5,490 nucleotides of DNA from Deltaproteobacteria bacterium (lineage in GTDB: Bacteria; Desulfobacterota; Desulfobacteria; Desulfobacterales; JAUVVS01): the NCBI GenBank assembly GCA_030604545.1, contig JAUVVS010000167.1, positions 1 through 5,490 on the forward strand, in the 5' to 3' direction. The notes under the pieces were generated by a model. That model ran no database searches, was not told where the DNA came from, and saw nothing but the letters and a program-made list of their open reading frames with translations. A program made the position numbers and the translations under genes. This document shows, in pieces, positions 1-3,675 of this stretch; position 1 is the first letter of the stretch, and each line of letters opens with the position of its first letter.

Positions 1-31
1 AAATTCTTAACTTTTCATGTTATTGCGAGCA

Positions 32-60
32 CACATATTTTAGGTTTATATGTTTGTCAA
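32..60 (-). promoter_or_regulatory. Possible minus-strand sigma-70 promoter firing off the left edge
   Basis: Read on the minus strand, a perfect TTGACA lies at 55-60 and, after 17 nt, a weak -10 TATGTG at 32-37 (3 of 6 to TATAAT). The 5' part, TTGACAAA followed by ATATAA, resembles the promoter proposed for the cytochrome gene at 3569-3597. It would drive a gene beyond the left edge. No coding start is visible: the only nearby ATG (18) is stopped after three codons. The -35 is good and the -10 poor, so this is tentative. Confidence 0.25.
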
Positions 61-125
61 CATTATTTTTTTTAAAAAATGCCAATTATTGATTATTTGT
101 ATTTTAGCTGTTTGAAAACAAGGCC

Positions 126-211
126 GCTTAAAAGATAATTAAATTTTAACCGTGTAAAACTCGCGCACCCTCAAACAATTACACGGCTGAAAATTTAATC
201 ACCTTTCAAGC
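126..211. repeat. Long imperfect inverted repeat / potential 86-nt hairpin
   Basis: The two halves pair over almost their whole length. GCTT (126-129) pairs with AAGC (208-211), AAAG (131-134) with CTTT (203-206), ATTAAATTTT (138-147) with 190-199, and CCGTGTAA (150-157) with TTACACGG (179-186). Interruptions are a 1x1 mismatch, a 3x3 internal loop and a 2x3 internal loop. The apical loop (158-178) is the only G+C-rich part (CTCGCGCACCC). No T-run follows on either strand, so an intrinsic terminator is not favoured. It may be a structured RNA, a protein-binding palindrome, or the remnant of a small non-autonomous element. Confidence 0.6.
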
Positions 212-274
212 TTATTTGTATAAACTGGTTTCAAAGGGCTAAAGTATTACTTAAAAATAATTTTTTTAAATCAA

Positions 275-328
275 GTTAATCCTGCCTGTCCCGTTAAATT
301 TATTTTTATTTAACTGGGGTTAATCCTG
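275..328. repeat. Direct repeat GTTAATCCTG flanking a small hairpin
   Basis: GTTAATCCTG occurs at 275-284 and again at 319-328. Between them GTTAAAT (293-299) pairs with ATTTAAC (308-314) across an 8-nt T-rich loop, and CCC (290-292) can pair with GGG (316-318) past a bulged T. The second copy continues as TCTAAAAAAA. The motif resembles the short dispersed 'taatcctgtcta' repeats seen in many bacterial intergenic regions, a family resemblance recalled from memory. No function is evident. Confidence 0.45.
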
Positions 329-447
329 TCTAAAAAAATATTGGTTTTGTTCAGATTATAACAGCAATTACCATGCCAGAAAGGCACATATAAGGATAAT
401 AGAAGAATAGTTAGTAAATTTACAATATTAGATATGAGAGGCTCTGT

Positions 448-475
448 TTGTCAAGTTTTGATGAGAGCGTAAAAT
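448..475 (+). promoter_or_regulatory. Candidate sigma-70 promoter of the response-regulator gene
   Basis: TTGTCA (448-453, 5 of 6 to consensus) and TAAAAT (470-475, 5 of 6) are separated by 16 nt. Transcription would start near 481-483, immediately before the left arm of the inverted repeat at 484, giving a leader of about 112 nt that begins with that arm. A second, weaker candidate is TTGACG (479-484) with TATGTA (502-507) at 17-nt spacing; for that one the left arm would occupy the space between the hexamers. Sequence alone does not decide between them. Confidence 0.4.
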
Positions 476-483
476 TACTTGAC

Positions 484-566
484 GACTATCCCAATATGGC
501 ATATGTATTAAATAAAATATATTGAATTCGAACATTTAAAATATTAGATGCCATTTTGGGATAGTC
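484..566 (+). promoter_or_regulatory. 19-bp inverted repeat in the response-regulator leader
   Basis: The arm at 484-502 (GACTATCCCAATATGGCAT) and the arm at 548-566 are reverse complements at 18 of 19 positions, the one mismatch being T495 against T555. They enclose 45 nt of very A+T-rich sequence. The heptamer GGGATAG is present in the right arm (558-564), inverted in the left arm (486-492), and a third time just downstream (574-580), 16 nt from the second. The repeat ends 28 nt before the start codon, leaving the weak Shine-Dalgarno (AGGGA, 578-582) outside the stem. It could be a pair of operator sites, for example for autoregulation, or a 5' hairpin in the mRNA if transcription starts at or before about 483. 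Confidence 0.6.
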
Positions 567-594
567 TTTTCCGGGATAGGGATTTGCAATTAAA

Positions 595-1965
595 ATGGAT
601 AACAGCATAATCATAATTGACGATGATCAGGATTTCCTGGACATATTAAAAGGAAAGTTGATTAATATCGGCTTTAAAAATGTTCAAATTGAGTATGACC
701 CAATAAAGGTTGTTTCTATTTTTGAAAAGGGTGGGGTCTTTGATATTGCCTTAATAGATATGACTATGCCGGATATGGATGGAATAGAATTGCTTGAAGC
801 ATTAAAAAGAACATGTCCCAGGACCGAATGTGTTATGGTGACGGCTGTAAATGAAGCCAGGGTCGTGGTAGAGTGTCTTAAAAAAGGCGCCTATGACTAT
901 CTTGTTAAGCCGATCTCAAACGAAGACCTTGCCGTATCAATAAATCGGGCCCTTGAAAGAAAACGGCTTTTCGATATTCTAGATATTGAAAAAAGCAAGA
1001 CTTTACCTGAATTGACACGTAAAGAACCTTTTAAATCTATCATAACTAGATCTCCCAAGGTTCTCAGAGTATTAAAGGAGGCGGAACTTCATGCCGCCAG
1101 CGATGTTCCCGTGCTGATCACGGGTGAAAGCGGTACCGGTAAAGAACTGCTTGCCAAAGCCATTCATGCTGCGAGCCCCAGGGCAAAATTTCCCTTTACT
1201 CCTATTAACATGGCTTCACTGACAAGCAGCTTATTTGATGCTGAATTTTTTGGTCACACAAAGGGTGCCTTTACAGGTGCGGAAATAGGGCGAGTGGGCT
1301 ATATCGAGTATACAAATCAGGGGACATTGTTTTTGGACGAGATCGGCAATCTTCCTCTTGAATTACAAGGGAAACTTTTACGTGTTTTACAGGATGGAGA
1401 ATATATTAAGCTGGGAAGCAGTCGGCATCAAAAAGCGGATATTCGCTTTATAGCAGCAACTAATCAAGATCTTGACGGCTTGATGACCAAAAAAATGTTT
1501 CGGAATGATCTATATTACCGCATCAGAGGAGGAAGGCTTCACTTACCGCCTTTGAGGGAAAGAGAAGAAGATATTCCGTTTTTGATAAACAAATTTCTGG
1601 AACAAGATTGTAAAAATACTGAAAGTTGTCATCTTGAAGAAAATGTCATGCATTTATTATTGGACTATGATTATCCCGGCAATATTAGAGAGCTCAAGTC
1701 TATTATTCAGTCTACAGTTAATCTGGCACAGGGAATGCCTATCTCAACTAATTATCTACCCGATTATTTACAAAAGCGAAAATCGATATCAAAGCGTAAA
1801 CCTGCATTTAAATCAGGATCGATTGTTCCCCTGGCACAAGTTGAAAAGTTCCATATTCTCAAGGTTTATTATGAGATGGGGAAAAATAAATCCCAAACAG
1901 CAAGGATTTTAGGCATTGGCCTGAATACCCTCCGGAGGAAGCTTAGATCGTATGGAGTGAAATAA
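595..1965 (+). CDS. Sigma-54-dependent response regulator (NtrC/AtoC/ZraR type)
   Basis: This is a cytoplasmic transcription activator: phosphorylation of its receiver by a sensor kinase lets the AAA+ ring remodel sigma-54 RNA polymerase. The 456-residue protein has the usual length and three domains. The receiver (about 4-120) shows the acidic pocket D9-D11, phospho-acceptor D55, T83 and K105. The AAA+ domain (about 148-375) has Walker A GESGTGKE (177-184), an intact sigma-54 contact loop GAFTGA (224-229), Walker B with D248-E249, AATN (287-290), arginines R303 and R309, and sensor II YPGNIREL (360-367). A Fis-type HTH occupies about 415-455. The start fits because beta strand 1 begins at residue 4; the Shine-Dalgarno AGGGA lies 12 nt upstream, rather far. 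No kinase gene adjoins it, so its signal and targets are unknown. The stop codon overlaps a palindromic repeat. Confidence 0.96.
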   Translation: MDNSIIIIDDDQDFLDILKGKLINIGFKNVQIEYDPIKVVSIFEKGGVFDIALIDMTMPDMDGIELLEALKRTCPRTECVMVTAVNEARVVVECLKKGAYDYLVKPISNEDLAVSINRALERKRLFDILDIEKSKTLPELTRKEPFKSIITRSPKVLRVLKEAELHAASDVPVLITGESGTGKELLAKAIHAASPRAKFPFTPINMASLTSSLFDAEFFGHTKGAFTGAEIGRVGYIEYTNQGTLFLDEIGNLPLELQGKLLRVLQDGEYIKLGSSRHQKADIRFIAATNQDLDGLMTKKMFRNDLYYRIRGGRLHLPPLREREEDIPFLINKFLEQDCKNTESCHLEENVMHLLLDYDYPGNIRELKSIIQSTVNLAQGMPISTNYLPDYLQKRKSISKRKPAFKSGSIVPLAQVEKFHILKVYYEMGKNKSQTARILGIGLNTLRRKLRSYGVK

Positions 1966-1989
1966 ATTCGACTTTTTGCGAATTCATCA
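1960..1989. terminator. Palindrome copy A, probable terminator between convergent genes
   Basis: AATTCG (1965-1970) pairs with CGAATT (1979-1984) around the loop ACTTTTTG. The right arm CGAATTCATCA (1979-1989) is identical to those of copies B and C, while the left arm matches them at 8 of 11 positions because it merges into the TAA stop (1963-1965) of the response regulator. It fills most of the 27-bp gap between two convergent genes, where a bidirectional terminator is expected. The stem is short and A+T-rich with no clean U-run, so the terminator role is inferred mainly from position. Confidence 0.45.
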
Positions 1990-1992
1990 AAC

Positions 1993-2334
1993 TTAACAGA
2001 AAAGATGGAAACAGGCCCCTGCCCTTTTTTTATTAAGCTGCTCGTTGTAAAGTTTTATTGCTTTTTGGTTTGGCGCGGATAGAAATACTATGCCTTTTTG
2101 AGAAAGAAGCTCTGCAAGTCCGGCTTTAGGTTTCATTAAGCCATAGATACCTGTTCCGGCCACTATCACTTCCGGCTCGGATTCAATAAGCAAAGCAATG
2201 TCTTTTATCGAAAAACGATGTCCTCTTTCGCGCCACCAGTTATCGACCACGCGTCCGTCCGGATAAATGACAAGATCCGAAGAAAATTTCCTCCCGTCAA
2301 TAACCATTGATCCAAATGAACATGCTTCTATCAT
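1993..2334 (-). CDS. Mth938-like / AAMDC-fold (DUF498) protein
   Basis: This small soluble protein of the Mth938 domain family (PF04430) has no signal peptide or membrane segment; the biochemical role of the family is unknown. Numbered from the preferred start, family hallmarks are SFGSMVIDG (6-14), a D-L-V-I-Y-P-D strand (20-26), NWWRERGH (32-39), the glycine-rich turn GTGIYG (60-65), and the C-terminal helix and strand ending in KKRAGACFHLFC. The length (113 residues) is normal and the protein looks intact. Two adjacent ATG codons exist, at 2337 and 2334. The Shine-Dalgarno GAGG (2340-2343) lies 5 nt from the second but only 2 nt from the first, and family members usually begin right at the I-E-x-x-S-F-G stretch, so I prefer 2334. 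It is followed by the convergent response regulator and preceded by the repeat-rich spacer; it is probably monocistronic. Confidence 0.88.
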   Translation of the reverse strand: MIEACSFGSMVIDGRKFSSDLVIYPDGRVVDNWWRERGHRFSIKDIALLIESEPEVIVAGTGIYGLMKPKAGLAELLSQKGIVFLSAPNQKAIKLYNEQLNKKRAGACFHLFC

Positions 2335-2369
2335 CATTACCTCATTTGTAACTGCCCAGGTAGCTCGCT

Positions 2370-2398
2370 CTCCGAGGCGTAGGCTCTATGAGCCGGAG
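2370..2398. repeat. Interrupted G+C-rich hairpin upstream of the DUF498 gene
   Basis: GGCTC (2382-2386) pairs with GAGCC (2390-2394) around a TAT loop, and CTCC (2370-2373) pairs with GGAG (2395-2398) beyond an 8-nt bulge. It is markedly more G+C-rich than its surroundings, which suits a REP-like element or a leader structure of the minus-strand gene. No U-run follows. Confidence 0.4.
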
Positions 2399-2400
2399 GC

Positions 2401-2423
2401 CACTAAGGCACTAAGGCACTAAG
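2401..2423. repeat. 8-bp tandem repeat CACTAAGG (about 3 copies)
   Basis: Perfect units lie at 2401-2408 and 2409-2416, followed by CACTAAG at 2417-2423. A related degenerate array (CACCAAGA, CACAAAGA) lies at 5455-5470 near the other end of the window; both are preceded by GCC or AGCC. Similar CAC[CT]AAG arrays are, from memory, common dispersed repeats in some bacterial genomes. Confidence 0.7.
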
Positions 2424-2512
2424 ATTTTTGAATATTATTTTTCTAGGATTTTCTTGAAATACATTCTTTTCTTTCTCACTTCCCTTTGCCTGTCCCTGAA
2501 TCCGTCAACCTC

Positions 2513-2542
2513 TGAACCCTGAACCTTTGAACCCGTGAACGG
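2513..2542. repeat. 7-8 bp tandem repeat of TGAACCC type
   Basis: Successive units are TGAACCC (2513-2519), TGAACCT (2520-2526), TGAACCC (2528-2534, after an extra T) and TGAACGG (2536-2542, after an extra G). Degenerate units may extend left to about 2497 (TGAATCC, then GTCAACC). It is non-coding and lies in the same spacer as two unrelated tandem arrays. Confidence 0.6.
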
Positions 2543-2644
2543 TTACAAAGATTTTTTACTAAAATTATTGAATTATGTCAAAATTAAATGTATTAATGGT
2601 CTCGTAAAAAGTAGAAAATCGTCTTTTTACCTGGTTTTAAGTTT

Positions 2645-2684
2645 CCTGCCCGCCATTGCTATATGGCGATAGCAGGCGGGTAGG
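2645..2684. repeat. REP-like G+C-rich hairpin
   Basis: CCTGCCCGCC (2645-2654) pairs with GGCGGGTAGG (2675-2684) through one G-T wobble, and after a 2-nt bulge TGCTAT (2657-2662) pairs with ATAGCA (2669-2674) around the loop ATGGCG. This makes 16 bp of stem, by far the most stable structure in the spacer. Direct copies of GGTTTTAAGT flank it on both sides. It resembles repetitive extragenic palindromes. It lies about 100 bp downstream of the qrcA-like stop and could also affect 3'-end stability of that mRNA. Confidence 0.65.
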
Positions 2685-2724
2685 TGTTAGGTTTTAAGTG
2701 CCTAATTTAAATACTAAAAAATAT

Positions 2725-2755
2725 CTTAAATCTTAAAACTTAAAACTTAAAACTT
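2725..2755. repeat. 7-bp tandem repeat CTTAAAA
   Basis: Units are CTTAAAT (2725-2731) then three perfect CTTAAAA copies (2732-2738, 2739-2745, 2746-2752) and a partial CTT. The array abuts palindrome copy B. On the minus strand it reads as a T-rich run of TTTTAAG units directly after that palindrome, which could assist termination of the qrcA-like transcript. Its reverse complement recurs as GGTTTTAAGT at 2633-2642 and 2690-2699. Confidence 0.7.
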
Positions 2756-2784
2756 GATGAATTCGACTTTTTACGAATTCATCA
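2755..2784. terminator. Palindrome copy B, overlapping the qrcA-like stop codon
   Basis: TGATGAATTCG (2755-2765) and CGAATTCATCA (2774-2784) form a perfect 11-bp stem around the loop ACTTTTTA. The TGA stop of the cytochrome gene (2784-2782 on the minus strand) is the first three bases of the stem as that mRNA is read. Downstream on the minus strand comes T-rich sequence from the CTTAAAA array. Stem plus U-rich tail at a 3' end fits a terminator, although the stem is A+T-rich. It is one of three copies of the same palindrome in the window. Confidence 0.5.
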
Positions 2785-3507
2785 TTTATGACATACAAAA
2801 CACGCATCTTTTTCGGTCTGAACACTCGATTTTCTACCGGTTTCTTTTGATTTCGGGAAGGGTATGGACATAACTTCCATGAACATTCTATCAATATTAG
2901 ATTTAGCGTGTTCTGTCATAACGGTCTCTTTAGCGTGGCATTCAGCACAATCGTCCATTTTCATCCGATCCCATGTATTCTTTTTAAAGCCTGCAATATT
3001 CTTTCCCCATATATCCCGGCTGTAACCTGTGATCCTGTTTTCTTCATAGACCCTTAAATTTTCAGACTCTCCTATCGGGCCGTGGCATATGACACAATCA
3101 ATTTTTCCCATCTTGACATGAGCTGCATGGGAAAAGAATACGCAATCCGGCTGCCTTGAATATATCATCCAGGGAACCTCTTTTCCTTTTTGGATGTACT
3201 TTTCAACCAATTTAACCTCATCCGGATCTTCTCCCTGGGCTTCTTCATGGCAATCAATACAGGTTTCAAGTTCTGGAATCCCTGCGAAACTACCGTCTTC
3301 ACGAAAATAGTGGCAACTTTCACATCCTTCTTCAACTTCCGCAACGTGAAGAACATGGTTAAAATCGATGGGTTGCTTTTTCTGGGAATAGAGCAGTTTC
3401 GGAAAAACGATCCATCCTAAAATAAGACTCACAGCAAGACCGATAATGAAAAAAAGGAGAATAGAATCTACAGAAACATCTTTAGCTTCTTCATTTTGTG
3501 TGCTCAT
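2782..3507 (-). CDS. qrcA: QrcA-like membrane-anchored multihaem cytochrome c
   Basis: In sulfate reducers QrcA is the cytochrome subunit of the menaquinone reductase (Qrc) complex, taking electrons from periplasmic type I cytochrome c3 toward menaquinone. The 241-residue protein has one uncleaved-looking N-terminal membrane segment (about 16-35) followed by a periplasmic domain. Five CXXCH haem motifs start at C62, C83, C138, C187 and C236; candidate distal histidines include H51, H54, H127 and H130. The stretches GWIVFPKLLYSQKKQPIDF, KEVPWMIY, FSHAAHV and ENRITGYSR match my memory of QrcA. Qrc is reported to carry six haems c; I count five standard motifs here. GGAG (3513-3516) lies 5 nt before the ATG. 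Unlike the known qrcABCD order, no qrcB follows; a repeat-rich spacer does. A related cytochrome c family is the alternative. Confidence 0.82.
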   Translation of the reverse strand: MSTQNEEAKDVSVDSILLFFIIGLAVSLILGWIVFPKLLYSQKKQPIDFNHVLHVAEVEEGCESCHYFREDGSFAGIPELETCIDCHEEAQGEDPDEVKLVEKYIQKGKEVPWMIYSRQPDCVFFSHAAHVKMGKIDCVICHGPIGESENLRVYEENRITGYSRDIWGKNIAGFKKNTWDRMKMDDCAECHAKETVMTEHAKSNIDRMFMEVMSIPFPKSKETGRKSSVQTEKDACFVCHK

Positions 3508-3568
3508 GGAAACTCCGTTGCGCTATAGCTGATGATTTAAAAAAATATTAAAAAATATATATTGGCGC

Positions 3569-3597
3569 TGTTTACCTTTGGATCTTATATTTGTCAA
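3569..3597 (-). promoter_or_regulatory. Candidate sigma-70 promoter of the qrcA-like gene
   Basis: On the minus strand a perfect TTGACA (3592-3597) is followed after 17 nt by TAAACA (3569-3574), a weak -10. Transcription would start near 3562, giving an A/T-rich leader of about 55 nt before the ATG at 3507. The promoter lies in the 150-bp gap after pyrG, so the cytochrome gene can be expressed on its own. No sigma-54 site (GG and GC at 10-nt spacing) was found in this gap. Confidence 0.45.
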
Positions 3598-3638
3598 GAA
3601 AAAACCGAGGATTATTCAGAAGTTCAGACATCGTCAAA

Positions 3639-3656
3639 TAGTTAAGTGGTTAACTA
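3639..3656 (-). terminator. Small hairpin just after the pyrG stop
   Basis: TAGTTAA (3639-3645) and TTAACTA (3650-3656) are a perfect 7-bp inverted repeat with a 4-nt loop, starting 1 nt after the pyrG stop on the minus strand. It is short and A+T-rich and is followed only by TTTGACG, so it is a weak terminator candidate at best. It partly overlaps the 8-bp tandem array at 3652-3675. Confidence 0.25.
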
Positions 3657-3675
3657 CTCAACTACTCGACGACTT
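3652..3675. repeat. 8-bp tandem repeat spanning the pyrG stop codon
   Basis: AACTACTC is perfectly duplicated at 3652-3659 and 3660-3667, and a diverged third unit GACGACTT follows at 3668-3675. The array contains the pyrG TGA stop and encodes its last residues, a run of four serines preceded by lysine. This suggests that a tandem repeat of the kind seen in the spacers has grown into the 3' end of the gene. Confidence 0.6.

Larger units (their letters stand above)
1..594. other. AT-rich non-coding region upstream of the response regulator
   Basis: I see no credible protein-coding gene, tRNA or rRNA in this stretch; short reading frames such as the 12-codon one at 434-472 have no ribosome binding site. 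It does contain structure: a long hairpin (126-211), a smaller hairpin and a direct repeat (275-328), promoter-like hexamers, and a 19-bp inverted repeat (484-566). Base composition is strongly A+T biased, with T and A runs around 65-79. The size and amount of structure suggest a regulatory or repeat-derived spacer between divergent genes, the left one lying outside the window. Confidence 0.7.
2338..2781. other. Repeat-rich non-coding spacer between qrcA-like and DUF498 genes
   Basis: No reading frame here looks like a gene. The spacer is a mosaic of repeats: a hairpin at 2370-2398, 8-bp tandem repeats at 2401-2423, 7-8 bp tandem repeats at 2513-2542, an inverted pair at 2604-2630, a REP-like hairpin at 2645-2684 flanked by the direct repeat GGTTTTAAGT (2633-2642 and 2690-2699), a 7-bp tandem array at 2725-2755, and palindrome copy B at 2755-2784. 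I did not find a convincing promoter for the DUF498 gene; TTCAAG with TAATAT on the minus strand near 2430-2455 has poor 15-nt spacing. Confidence 0.7.
2596..2784. mobile_element. Possible MITE-like unit with imperfect terminal inverted repeats
   Basis: The left end (2596-2612) and the right end (2766-2782) are inverted repeats at 14 of 17 positions, sharing the core TCGTAAAAAGT. The right end is half of palindrome copy B; the left end is also half of a local inverted pair, GTAAAAAG (2604-2611) with CTTTTTAC (2623-2630). Inside lie the REP-like hairpin and the CTTAAAA array, and no reading frame. Length of about 190 bp, non-coding content and inverted ends fit a non-autonomous element. I see no clear target-site duplication, and chance association of two dispersed repeats remains possible. 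Confidence 0.3.

Noticed and set aside
93..221. Target-site duplication TTATTTGTAT (93-102 and 212-221) around the long hairpin
   Set aside because: The left copy is 23 bp away from the hairpin edge, and a 10-bp repeat is about what chance gives in such A+T-rich DNA.
434..472. Short leader peptide upstream of the response regulator (12 codons)
   Set aside because: There is no Shine-Dalgarno, no codon run suggesting attenuation, and it overlaps the best promoter candidate.
497..511. Sigma-54 promoter (TGGCAT at 497-502 followed by TTAA after 5 nt)
   Set aside because: The -24 GG is present but the essential GC of the -12 element is missing.
1634..1912. Alternative-frame reading frame inside the response-regulator gene
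   Set aside because: It lies entirely within the AAA+ and HTH coding sequence and has no recognisable domain or ribosome binding site.
2010..2031. Intrinsic terminator with a T-run on the plus strand after the response regulator
   Set aside because: The T-run (2025-2031) lies in the DUF498 coding sequence and the G+C-rich part before it forms only a stem of 3-4 bp with too small a loop.
2338..2781. CRISPR array in the repeat-rich spacer
   Set aside because: Repeat units are 7-8 bp, contiguous and mutually unrelated; there are no 24-40 bp repeats separated by unique spacers.
3130..3147. CVFFSH (C122-H127) as a sixth covalent haem site
   Set aside because: It has a single cysteine and CX4H spacing; the FSHAAH segment more likely provides axial histidine ligands to other haems.
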